Shown: one piece after another, positions 1 to 6,447 of the stretch
Layout: every line of letters begins with the position of its first letter
Numbering within the stretch: position 1 is the stretch's first letter
Origin: Candidatus Woesearchaeota archaeon
GTDB lineage: Archaea; Nanobdellota; Nanobdellia; Woesearchaeales; WALR01
Direction: 5' to 3'
DNA: 7,035 nt
Assembly: GCA_015522765.1 (NCBI GenBank)
Contig: WALR01000042.1
Coordinates: 1 to 7,035 of the forward strand
Made by a program: the position numbers and the translations under genes
Notes under the pieces: model-generated
The model's database searches: none
What the model saw: only the letters and a program-made list of their open reading frames with translations
Told to the model about the DNA's origin: nothing

Positions 1-1
1 G

Positions 2-2707
2 ACAGCTAAGAATGTTCCTTATCATACTTATTCACTGGATAAATGCTACGCTCTCCTTAACACCGGCCCCCTTGGAATAAGCGACTTCGAGGCGGAGCGC
101 AGGCAGGCCCAGTACGGAAAGAACAGGTTCACCGAGCCGCCCAAACCCTCCTGGGTGATTAAGCTGCTGAGCCAGTTTAAGAACATGTTTTCCATCCTCC
201 TTCTGATAGGGGCGGCACTCTCCTTTTTCGGGGAGCTGATGAGCCCGGGGAACGGCTCCTTTTATGTGGGCATTGCCCTTGTCGGCGTAACAATTCTCAA
301 CGCACTGTTCACCTATGTTCAGGAGTACAAGGCAGAGAGGGCGATGGAGGCGTTTAAGAATCTGCTCCCCCAGAGGATAACAGTCGTGAGGAACGGGGTT
401 GAGAAGGATGTGCTCGCAGAGGATGTCGTTCCAGGTGATATCATCGTGTTAAAGGAGGGGGACAAGGTTCCTGCCGACGGAAGGGTGACTGAATGCACCC
501 TGCTTAAACTTGACCACTCCGCGCTGACGGGCGAGTCAGAGCCCAAGCTGCGCTCGGTTGAGCCGACGAGCAGGGACAAGATGAAGACGAGGAACATGGT
601 GTTCTCAGGGACGCTTGTCCAGTCAGGAAACGGCAGGGTGGTTGTTACGGCAATAGGCGACTCCACAGAGATGGGGAAGATTGCGAGCATGACCCACACC
701 GTCAAGGAGGAGACCTCAAAGATAAGGAAGGAGCTGGCGCATTTTGTAAGGGTAATATCCTACATAGCAATCTTCCTGGGATTCTCCTTCTTCGCACTCG
801 GCTTTGTGATAGGGAGAACATTCTGGGAGAGCATGGTGTTTGCGATAGGAATCATAGTCGCCAATGTGCCTGAAGGATTGCTCCCGACAGTAACACTGAC
901 CCTTGCCCTCGCTGCGAAGCGCATGGCGAAGAACCACGCCCTTGTAAAGGACATGGAAGCGATTGAGACCCTTGGAGGCGTCACAGTGATATGCACTGAC
1001 AAGACAGGGACGCTCACAGAGAACAGGCTCAGCGTCGAGTACGCCCTTGTAAACGACACCCTTTACGACGCGGAGAAGAATAAGATGAATGTTGAGAAAT
1101 CAGCTAAAAGATTATTCAGGACCACAACAGGAAAGTTCATTTATGCGTTGTCTTTATGCAACAACGCCCATTACACGGCTGACGGAAAGCAGGTAAGCGG
1201 GGAGCCGACTGAAGCCGCGCTCCTCTCATTTGCCTCCAAACTCATAAAGCCCGCGGCCATAAGAAGGCTCTACCCCAGGGTGCATGAGGTGCCATTTGAT
1301 TCTGAGAAGAAGTACATGGTTACTGTCAATGATATAGGGGGGAAGGCGTACGCGTTCCTTAAGGGCGCCCCGGAGGTTGTGCTTGACCACTGCACACGCA
1401 TGGAGATAAACAACAGGGTTCAGCCGATTAAGGAGAAGGAGAAGATTATGGAGAGGAATAACGAGCTTGCACATAAGGGTTATCGCATATTAGCGGTTGC
1501 GTATAAGAAGACAGAAACGACGAGGGAGAGGACTCTTAAGGGTGCGGGCTACATATTCCTAGGGATGATAGCCCTTCAGGACCCCCCAAGAAAGGAGGTT
1601 GCAAACGCTGTTAGGATGGCCTACCAGGCAGGGATTAAGATTATCGTAATATCAGGGGACCAGCCCAAGACAGTAGAGGCGATTGCCAGAAAGGTGGGCA
1701 TTGCGAAGAATCCCGCCATTATCACGCACAGCGAGATTGCATATATGAGTGACGAGAAGCTCAAACGCCTCTTCAGGGAGCGCAGGGAGGTTATCCTTGC
1801 ACGCGCACTGCCAAAGGACAAGCTGAGGACAGTCCACATCCTTCAGTCGATGGGAGAGGTGGTCGCTGTTACTGGAGACGGTGTGAACGACGCGCCTGCA
1901 CTCAAAAGGGCTGATGTGGGGATTGCAATGGGCTCTGGCACAGAGGTTGCGAGGGAGGCAAGCAACATTGTCCTTCTCAACGACAACTTCGCCACCATAG
2001 TCAACGCTGTGAAGGAGGGAAGAACTATCTACGATGATATCAAGTACTTCATTATTTATGTTCTCACAAGCAACACCCCTGAGATTGTTCCGTTCTTGTT
2101 GTTTGTTCTCCTCGGGTGGCCCCTTGCGCTGCCTGTTCTCCTCATACTCGCCATTGACCTCGGCACGGATATGCTCCCTGCAATTGCTCTTGGGATGGAG
2201 AACCCTGAGAGGGATGTCATGAAGCAGAAGCCGCGGAGTCTCAGGGCGAAGCTGCTAAGCTGGAGGATGATTGCGAGGTCCTACGGATTTATAGGTCCGC
2301 TGCAGACAGCTGCCGCCTACCTAATGTTCTTCACAGTGCTCTTCACAAACGGCTGGCATATGGGGATGCCCCTAGCTGTCACCTCCCTGCTTTACAGGGA
2401 GGCAGTCAGCGCCTTTTTTGCCACGATAATAATCACCCAGATGTTCAACCTCTTCGCCTCAAGAACCATGCGGACATCCACATTCAGGAAGCCTCTCAGG
2501 AATCCCATGCTTTTTGCGGGGATAATTGCAGAATCAGTTATTCTCGCGCTTATCGTATTCTGGCATCCATTTCAGGTTGTGTTCGGCACTGCACCCTTCC
2601 CTTTCAGGCTCCTCCCCTGGATGGCAGGCACGGGGGCATTGCTCCTTTTAGCAGAGGAGCTTCGCAAATGGATTGCGGCAAGATACGGCTGGTTCATTGT
2701 TGAGTAA
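2..2707 (+). CDS. P-type cation-transporting ATPase, Na+,K+-ATPase-like (P2C), 5' partial
   Basis: This is an ATP-driven cation pump of the cytoplasmic membrane. The frame is open from base 2 with no in-frame ATG. The GTG at 155 falls inside the conserved N-terminal domain, because the upstream residues (TGPLGISDFEAERRQAQYGK) already match that domain, so the true start lies outside the window, probably by only a few residues. In numbering from the first visible codon (901 residues), TGES of the actuator domain is at 176-179, the phosphorylated Asp of DKTGTLT is 333, the nucleotide-site KGAPE is 454-458 and the hinge TGDGVNDAPA starts at 624. Ten membrane helices are visible: M1 62-79, M2 86-108, M3 249-271, M4 275-303, M5 683-707, M6 710-730, M7 760-782, M8 803-823, M9 835-856, M10 868-886. 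The residues VANVPE (M4), TSNTPE (M5) and IDLGTD (M6) match Na+,K+-ATPase rather than SERCA. The transported ion is inferred. Clear family; subclass fairly sure. Confidence 0.95.
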   Translation, partial: TAKNVPYHTYSLDKCYALLNTGPLGISDFEAERRQAQYGKNRFTEPPKPSWVIKLLSQFKNMFSILLLIGAALSFFGELMSPGNGSFYVGIALVGVTILNALFTYVQEYKAERAMEAFKNLLPQRITVVRNGVEKDVLAEDVVPGDIIVLKEGDKVPADGRVTECTLLKLDHSALTGESEPKLRSVEPTSRDKMKTRNMVFSGTLVQSGNGRVVVTAIGDSTEMGKIASMTHTVKEETSKIRKELAHFVRVISYIAIFLGFSFFALGFVIGRTFWESMVFAIGIIVANVPEGLLPTVTLTLALAAKRMAKNHALVKDMEAIETLGGVTVICTDKTGTLTENRLSVEYALVNDTLYDAEKNKMNVEKSAKRLFRTTTGKFIYALSLCNNAHYTADGKQVSGEPTEAALLSFASKLIKPAAIRRLYPRVHEVPFDSEKKYMVTVNDIGGKAYAFLKGAPEVVLDHCTRMEINNRVQPIKEKEKIMERNNELAHKGYRILAVAYKKTETTRERTLKGAGYIFLGMIALQDPPRKEVANAVRMAYQAGIKIIVISGDQPKTVEAIARKVGIAKNPAIITHSEIAYMSDEKLKRLFRERREVILARALPKDKLRTVHILQSMGEVVAVTGDGVNDAPALKRADVGIAMGSGTEVAREASNIVLLNDNFATIVNAVKEGRTIYDDIKYFIIYVLTSNTPEIVPFLLFVLLGWPLALPVLLILAIDLGTDMLPAIALGMENPERDVMKQKPRSLRAKLLSWRMIARSYGFIGPLQTAAAYLMFFTVLFTNGWHMGMPLAVTSLLYREAVSAFFATIIITQMFNLFASRTMRTSTFRKPLRNPMLFAGIIAESVILALIVFWHPFQVVFGTAPFPFRLLPWMAGTGALLLLAEELRKWIAARYGWFIVE

Positions 2708-2723
2708 GAGAAAAGGGAAACAA

Positions 2724-2733
2724 TTAAAAATAA
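2724..2733 (+). promoter_or_regulatory. Putative archaeal TATA box for the 171-aa membrane protein gene
   Basis: The AT-only stretch TTAAAAATAA lies in the 45-nt gap after the ATPase stop codon. Its centre is about 25 nt before the ATG at 2753, the spacing expected between an archaeal TATA box and the start of a leaderless transcript. No T-run follows the ATPase gene, so read-through from the ATPase is also possible. This site would then be a secondary internal promoter. Confidence 0.4.
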
Positions 2734-2752
2734 ATGTTGTTAATAGGTGGTT

Positions 2753-3268
2753 ATGGGAAAGGTGAACACGCTTAAGATTACCTGGCTGTTCGTCCAGCTC
2801 TTCATCATATTCAAGAGCTATGACCTGCTTAACAAGAGCACTGGCATGTCTTTCAGGACATTCCTCCTTGTCGCATTTATCCTATTCTGGATTATAAACT
2901 ACCTCGCGTCAAAGCTCTATCTGGCAAGGGACATCCCCCACACACTCCTGAGAACGATTCTGCCTGTGCTTAAGCCCTCTGCTGACTGGTTCACCATAGG
3001 CATAATCACCGGCGTGGCGGTTGGTTTCTTTGTTGGGAGGGGCATCCCGGGTGCGCTGTCGCTACTGCTGCTCCTCGTGATTGCAGGGGCATCATTCAAG
3101 CTGCTTACACTTAAAGGGGAAGAGGAGAAGATGTGGGGGGCGATTGTTCTGAGCATCGGCTTCGGGATTATCACGGCTTCCCCGCTTTTCTCAAAGTCTG
3201 CCTTTTTAGTGCTTTTCGCTTTTGGCTACATCATCCTTTACATTGTTTCAGAGGACAGCGGCATTTAG
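2753..3268 (+). CDS. Hypothetical polytopic membrane protein (171 aa)
   Basis: No family is recognised. The protein has five to six hydrophobic segments, at about residues 10-24 (short), 34-54, 77-95, 98-119, 127-143 and 147-165. A positively charged N-terminus and short acidic loops (GEEEK near 121-125) separate them, and there is no signal peptide or visible catalytic motif. ATG 2753 is chosen over the in-frame GTG at 2747 because the TATA-like box at 2724-2733 sits at the right distance for it. A GGTGG just upstream could act as a weak ribosome binding site. The gene begins 45 nt after the P-type ATPase stop, on the same strand, so a role with the pump is possible but unproven. It does not resemble the single-span beta subunit of Na+,K+-ATPase. 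Its TAG stop overlaps the TAA stop of the opposing gene. Confidence 0.8.
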   Translation: MGKVNTLKITWLFVQLFIIFKSYDLLNKSTGMSFRTFLLVAFILFWIINYLASKLYLARDIPHTLLRTILPVLKPSADWFTIGIITGVAVGFFVGRGIPGALSLLLLLVIAGASFKLLTLKGEEEKMWGAIVLSIGFGIITASPLFSKSAFLVLFAFGYIILYIVSEDSGI

Positions 3269-4143
3269 GTTGCGTATGCCGGCCGCCCATCGTATGGCGG
3301 GGGATGGTTATAATAGTTTCCTGTCTCATACTTCTTCTTTTTCCTCTTATCCTTTTGCTCCATGACCCTGGCATATACCCAGTTGTTCACAAATATGCTC
3401 TGAAGGAGCCTTGTGTAAAGGTTCTTGTGGAGGGTCATCTGAATCCAGTGGAGCGGGAAAAGGTTCTTGAAGACGCTCTTGGTTTCGTCAAGCCACTTCC
3501 CCTTTACCTTTGTATAATACATATATCTCAGATAGCCCTTAATCTTTTTTGGGGAGGCCAGGGCCTTAAAGAATCCTATCCTGTTCTGGAAGTAGCTGAG
3601 CGTGTTGTACAAGAGGTTGTAGGGAGGGATTAGGAGGGGGTTAAAGAGCAGTGTTGTGGCTGTGCCTGCAAGAATCCTCTGGACGGTGCTGCTCGCACTT
3701 AGAAATGAGAATGCCGAGCCCGTTGAGAATATAGGTGAGGAAAGCTTTTTCAGGTAGCCCGGCAAAGAAAAGATGGCGATGTCGCCGTAGCCCATTCTCT
3801 GCCCATGGTTAAATGTCCTTATGAGTTTGTTCCAGGTGAACTTCTTTCTTTCCTTCTTCGCGTTTTTGTACTTGTTCATAATAAAGCCGAAGGTTGGGAT
3901 CATGCTCGTTGCGACTATTTTCGCGGGTAGCAGCTTGAGCTGGAGGTAGAGCGAGGCTGCGAGTCCGCCTATGTCTAATGCTTTTTTGAACAGGCCGCTC
4001 CTGCTCTCCATTTTCTCCTCCTGGACGGCTGAAAGTTCTTCCACCTCTCGTGCTATCCCCTCAAGGTCTTTTGGAAGGCGGCTTTGTTCTTCAGGCGCGG
4101 AGTTGCTGAGTTCATCTATTTTTTCATTAAGCGTGCCTGCCAT
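3265..4143 (-). CDS. Hypothetical membrane-associated protein with basic, Tyr/Pro-rich tail (292 aa)
   Basis: No family is recognised. Residues 1-48 are polar and acidic, and probably helical (DLEGIAREVEELSAVQEEK). Residues 55-90 are hydrophobic, followed by a basic stretch (KNAKKERKK, 93-101). Moderately hydrophobic segments lie at about 120-130 and 137-180. Residues 190-260 are rich in aromatic and basic residues, as in an interfacial membrane protein. The C-terminus has a Lys/Arg cluster at 264-271 and then NYYNHPPPYDGRPAYAT, which contains PPPY. ATG 4143 is preferred over the in-frame GTG at 4155 for two reasons: GGTGA (4153-4149) precedes it by 5 nt, and a TATA-like box is centred about 26 nt upstream. 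It lies 128 nt downstream of proS on the same strand and ends in a 4-nt tail-to-tail overlap with the plus-strand gene. Its function is unknown. Confidence 0.8.
   Translation of the reverse strand: MAGTLNEKIDELSNSAPEEQSRLPKDLEGIAREVEELSAVQEEKMESRSGLFKKALDIGGLAASLYLQLKLLPAKIVATSMIPTFGFIMNKYKNAKKERKKFTWNKLIRTFNHGQRMGYGDIAIFSLPGYLKKLSSPIFSTGSAFSFLSASSTVQRILAGTATTLLFNPLLIPPYNLLYNTLSYFQNRIGFFKALASPKKIKGYLRYMYYTKVKGKWLDETKSVFKNLFPLHWIQMTLHKNLYTRLLQSIFVNNWVYARVMEQKDKRKKKKYETGNYYNHPPPYDGRPAYAT
3331..3356 (+). terminator. Possible T-rich terminator for the plus-strand genes, inside the opposing gene
   Basis: About 60 nt past the stop at 3268, the plus strand carries a pyrimidine-rich run with CTTTTT and CCTTTT tracts. 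Archaeal RNA polymerase can stop at oligo-T tracts without a strong hairpin. On the other strand the same bases encode the Lys-rich segment (KDKRKKKK) of the opposing protein, so the pyrimidine bias may simply reflect that coding. Confidence 0.2.
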
Positions 4144-4146
4144 CAG

Positions 4147-4188
4147 GTTCACCACTTCTTAACTTTTTATTATTCTATAGTGGTGAAC
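4147..4188. repeat. Perfect 10-bp inverted repeat around a promoter
   Basis: GTTCACCACT at 4147-4156 is the exact reverse complement of AGTGGTGAAC at 4179-4188, with a 22-nt AT-rich spacer. The spacer holds the TATA-like box of the minus-strand gene that starts at 4143, and the proximal arm overlaps its GGTGA ribosome-binding element. The layout suggests an operator for a dimeric regulator, or DNA looping across the promoter. The repeat itself is seen directly; the role is inferred. Confidence 0.6.
4165..4174 (-). promoter_or_regulatory. Putative TATA box for the 292-aa protein gene
   Basis: Read on the minus strand this is AATAATAAAA, centred about 26 nt upstream of the ATG at 4143. That matches a leaderless or near-leaderless archaeal start. 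It lies inside the spacer of the 10-bp inverted repeat at 4147-4188. Confidence 0.4.
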
Positions 4189-4258
4189 ATATAGAAGGAG
4201 ATTATTAATGTTTGCACCTGACTTTTTAACATACAATTAAACTATCAGAGAAATATGT

Positions 4259-4273
4259 GAATTTGTAAAATTC
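4259..4273 (-). terminator. Weak hairpin at the end of proS
   Basis: GAATTT and AAATTC form a perfect 6-bp inverted repeat with a 3-nt loop, overlapping the TGA stop of proS (4274-4272). The stem is entirely AT except for one G-C pair, and no T-run follows directly. It would therefore be a weak terminator at best, and transcription may continue into the 292-aa gene. Confidence 0.2.
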
Positions 4274-5756
4274 AATAGGCTCTGGCGAAATAGACAAGGG
4301 TCGTGGGCTTCTTGCCGCATATGACACAGGGCTCGTCCCTTTTTTTTCCATACTCACTGAGGGGTATGAGACGGGGGGTTGCGCCAGTCTCTTCCTTTAT
4401 CTTCTCCTCGCAGTCAGAAGAAAGAGAGCAGTACGCCTTAACCATCATGCCCCTCTTTATGGCATCCTTAAAATCGTTGAGGTTGTCCACTTTAATCATA
4501 TGCTCGTTCACCCTTTTCCTCGCCCTCTCAAGCATGGCCGACTGGATTTCACCAAGCAGCGAGACAACCCTGCCTGCCAATGCTTTTTTACCCACAGAAA
4601 TCCTCTCACCTGTGTCCCGCCTTACAATCACCGCCTTCCCCTCTTTGATGTCCCTGGGGCCTGCCTCGACCCTGAGGGGGACGCCCTTTAACTCCCACTC
4701 ATGAAACTTCCAGCCAGCGGTATAATCGCTGTCGTCAAGAAGCACCCTTACGCCCTTTTCTTTAAGCGCATCGTATAGCTCATTTGAATACTTCAATATG
4801 TCTCCCTCAGCTCCCTTAAAGAGTATCGGGATAATCACTGCCTGAACAGGGGCAATCCTCGGCGGAAGGACAAGGCCCTTGTCATCGCCATGCACAAGAA
4901 TCATTCCTCCTATCATCCTCGTGCTGACACCCCATGAGGTCTGCCAGGCATACCGCTTCTTCTCATCCCTGTCAAGGAACTGGATATTAAACGGCTTTGA
5001 GAAGTTCTGGCCGAGATGGTGGCTGGTCCCCATCTGGAGCGCCTTTCCATCGGGCATTAAGGATTCTATTGTAAGGGTGTATTCAGCGCCTGCAAACTTC
5101 TCTGACTCTGTCTTTCTCCCCTCAAATACAGGAACAGCAAGATACTCCTCCACGAAATTTTTGTATATATGGAGCATCTTAACCACCTCTTCCTCTGCCT
5201 CCTCTTTTGAGGCATGCACAGTGTGCCCCTCCTGCCAGAGGAACTCCCTTGTCCTAAGGAAGGGCCTGGGATACTTGAACTCCCATCTCACAACAGAGCA
5301 CCACTGGTTAATTAAGAGGGGGAGATCCCTCCAGCTCCTCACCCACCTCGAATAGCTGTCATATATTATTGTCTCTGATGTAGGCCTTATGGCGAGCCTC
5401 TCATTGAGCTTATGATTCCCTGCTTCTGTGACCCATGCAACCTCAGGGGAGAACCCCTCTATGTGCTCCTTCTCTTTCATAAGGAGGCTCTCAGGGATAA
5501 GAAGGGGGAAATAGGCGTTTTTATGACCCGTTGCCTTGAATTCTGCATCCAGAACCCTTTGGATGTTCTCCCATATCTCATAGGAATAGGGCTTAAGAAC
5601 CATGCATCCTGACACAGGAGAGTAATCCGCCATCTCTGACTTAATAACTACCTGGGTGTACCACTCGCTGATATTCTCTGACTTTTTAACAGTGAGCCCG
5701 ATTGTCTTTTTATCTGCCCTGCCTGAATCTGCTGTTTCTTTCTTTTTATTCCCCAT
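4272..5756 (-). CDS. proS: Prolyl-tRNA synthetase, archaeal/eukaryotic type
   Basis: This class II aminoacyl-tRNA synthetase joins proline to tRNA-Pro in the cytoplasm, using ATP. The protein is complete at 494 residues, a usual length for the archaeal type. The catalytic core shows RPTSE at 124-128, motif 2 from Arg157 (RWEFKYPRPF, then FLWQEGHT to 179), the conserved QMGTSHHLGQ at 241-250, and the motif 3 region GDDKGLVLPPRIAP at 290-303. The anticodon-binding domain covers roughly 304-405. A C-terminal domain follows with Cys443, Cys449, Cys477 and Cys480 as likely zinc ligands, and the chain ends in Tyr as is typical of this type. There is no bacterial-type editing insertion between motifs 2 and 3. 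The first 25 residues are Lys-rich and variable. ATG 5756 fits a TATA-like box centred 26 nt upstream. It is flanked by unrelated membrane-protein genes on the same strand. Confidence 0.98.
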   Translation of the reverse strand: MGNKKKETADSGRADKKTIGLTVKKSENISEWYTQVVIKSEMADYSPVSGCMVLKPYSYEIWENIQRVLDAEFKATGHKNAYFPLLIPESLLMKEKEHIEGFSPEVAWVTEAGNHKLNERLAIRPTSETIIYDSYSRWVRSWRDLPLLINQWCSVVRWEFKYPRPFLRTREFLWQEGHTVHASKEEAEEEVVKMLHIYKNFVEEYLAVPVFEGRKTESEKFAGAEYTLTIESLMPDGKALQMGTSHHLGQNFSKPFNIQFLDRDEKKRYAWQTSWGVSTRMIGGMILVHGDDKGLVLPPRIAPVQAVIIPILFKGAEGDILKYSNELYDALKEKGVRVLLDDSDYTAGWKFHEWELKGVPLRVEAGPRDIKEGKAVIVRRDTGERISVGKKALAGRVVSLLGEIQSAMLERARKRVNEHMIKVDNLNDFKDAIKRGMMVKAYCSLSSDCEEKIKEETGATPRLIPLSEYGKKRDEPCVICGKKPTTLVYFARAY

Positions 5757-5778
5757 GCACCCCTAAAGATTGCGTTCA

Positions 5779-5786
5779 TTTAAAAA
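5779..5786 (-). promoter_or_regulatory. Putative TATA box of proS
   Basis: Read on the minus strand this is TTTTTAAA, centred about 26 nt upstream of the proS ATG at 5756. That is the spacing expected for a leaderless archaeal transcript. The T-run in it also lies 14 nt past the hairpin that follows the upstream operon, so promoter and terminator elements share the same bases. Confidence 0.45.
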
Positions 5787-5800
5787 TTTTCTTATTATGC

Positions 5801-5813
5801 AGGGCATCGCCCT
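5801..5813 (-). terminator. Hairpin plus T-run ending the small membrane-protein operon
   Basis: AGGGC and GCCCT form a perfect 5-bp GC-rich inverted repeat with a 3-nt loop, starting at the last base of the stop codon of the 89-aa gene. On the minus strand a run of five T follows 14 nt later (5786-5782). It is short for an intrinsic terminator, but it is well placed between two transcription units. Confidence 0.3.
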
Positions 5814-6082
5814 TATACAAAGCTGAGCAGCCCCTTCTGGAGCAGGAATATCAGGGCGAGTATGTTTATGATTCCCACTGAAAAGCCGTGGAGAATCAGA
5901 AAGAGGTAGAGGGCGATAAGCACATCAAGAACGCTTGCAATATCGCCGCCGAGGGTGAACATCCCGCCCTTAAACAGGAGGGCAAGTGCGATAATCCGGA
6001 CTATAAGCTGGGGGAAAGAGGAGGGAGAGAGGAATACCAATGCTGCTGCCAAATCAATCAAACCGAGTAAAGATGTGAACAA
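5813..6082 (-). CDS. Small membrane protein with internal two-fold repeat (89 aa)
   Basis: No family is assigned. Almost the whole chain is hydrophobic, with four likely helices at about 5-18, 24-38, 48-64 and 69-82. The first and second halves align: Asp10 and Asp53 are each followed four residues later by Ala-Leu, then Phe-Leu, and each half ends with Ala-Leu and Lys-Gly (A32-L33...K38-G39 and A76-L77...K83-G84). This suggests duplication of a helical hairpin. The start is TTG at 6082, since no ATG is available near the N-terminus. It is supported by GGGGGTG at 6094-6088 with a 5-nt spacer. The gene lies 21 nt downstream of the 111-aa gene, so it is probably the last gene of a three-gene operon. 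Confidence 0.7.
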   Translation of the reverse strand: MFTSLLGLIDLAAALVFLSPSSFPQLIVRIIALALLFKGGMFTLGGDIASVLDVLIALYLFLILHGFSVGIINILALIFLLQKGLLSFV

Positions 6083-6087
6083 ATTAA

Positions 6088-6094
6088 CACCCCC
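6088..6094 (-). promoter_or_regulatory. Ribosome binding site supporting a TTG start
   Basis: GGGGGTG on the minus strand resembles the GGAGGTG Shine-Dalgarno sequence of archaea. It ends 5 nt before the TTG at 6082. It lies in the 21-nt gap after the stop of the preceding gene, and is the main reason to accept TTG as the start of the 89-aa protein. Confidence 0.5.
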
Positions 6095-6103
6095 TATTAA
6101 TGT

Positions 6104-6439
6104 CTAATAAAACAGCGCTCCCATGATTACAAAAAGGAAGAGGAGGGAGAAAGATAAGAGGAGAAGGCTTAACGCCTTATTACTGCTTGAATTAAATTGG
6201 TTTATCAGCCACCTTACAACAAGTGAAGAGGCGAACATCAGGAGGAAAAGCAGGAGTGTCTTAACGAGAGGAAGGAATGAGACGGTGAAGGAGGCGAGGG
6301 CAAGAAAGGCGGAGAGCATAATGAGTGTTCTTATAAAGCCCATTTCATCTACCCCTGAGAAAAGCCTCTCCTCATAGACGAAGAGGGACGCCACTGCCTC
6401 GTGGGGCTCTATTAATGCCCCCTTATCGTAAATCTTCAT
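6104..6439 (-). CDS. Hypothetical three-helix membrane protein (111 aa)
   Basis: No family is recognised. Residues 1-33 are polar (MKIYDKGALIEPHEAVASLF, then VYEERLFSGVDEM) and probably lie outside the membrane. Three hydrophobic segments follow at about 35-57, 60-79 and 89-110, separated by short linkers (Arg76 and QFNSSSNK at 81-88). The chain ends right after the last helix. ATG 6439 is used here. An in-frame GTG at 6448 would add three residues and overlap the TAG stop of the upstream gene by one base (TAGTG), a layout typical of translational coupling, so it remains a fair alternative. The gene is in the middle of the minus-strand cluster, between the tail-anchored protein and the duplicated-hairpin protein. 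Confidence 0.7.
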   Translation of the reverse strand: MKIYDKGALIEPHEAVASLFVYEERLFSGVDEMGFIRTLIMLSAFLALASFTVSFLPLVKTLLLFLLMFASSLVVRWLINQFNSSSNKALSLLLLSFSLLFLFVIMGALFY

Positions 6440-6447
6440 TCTAACCA

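Noticed and set aside
155..157. GTG as the start codon of the P-type ATPase
   Set aside because: The frame is open upstream to base 2 and encodes conserved N-terminal domain sequence directly before it.
319..1059. Open frames of 73-128 codons on the minus strand inside the ATPase gene
   Set aside because: They lie fully antisense to a clearly conserved protein, have Ser/Pro/Thr-rich low-information translations, and lack promoters or ribosome sites.
2747..3268. The 171-aa protein as a beta subunit of the Na+,K+-ATPase-like pump
   Set aside because: Beta subunits have one membrane span and a large disulfide-bonded outer domain; this protein has five to six spans and no such domain.
3133..3633. 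A 166-codon plus-strand frame spanning the end of the 171-aa gene and the opposing 292-aa gene
   Set aside because: It overlaps two better-supported genes, and its translation is Cys/His-rich and incoherent at the start, as expected of a shadow frame.
4197..4240. A 10-codon plus-strand frame (MFAPDFLTYN) from ATG 4208, with GGAG 7 nt upstream
   Set aside because: The ribosome site is good, but the frame is tiny, nothing follows it on that strand except the antisense of proS, and a match of this size is expected by chance.
4879..5355. A 158-codon plus-strand frame inside proS
   Set aside because: It is antisense to the conserved catalytic core of prolyl-tRNA synthetase, whose coding constraint explains the absence of stops.
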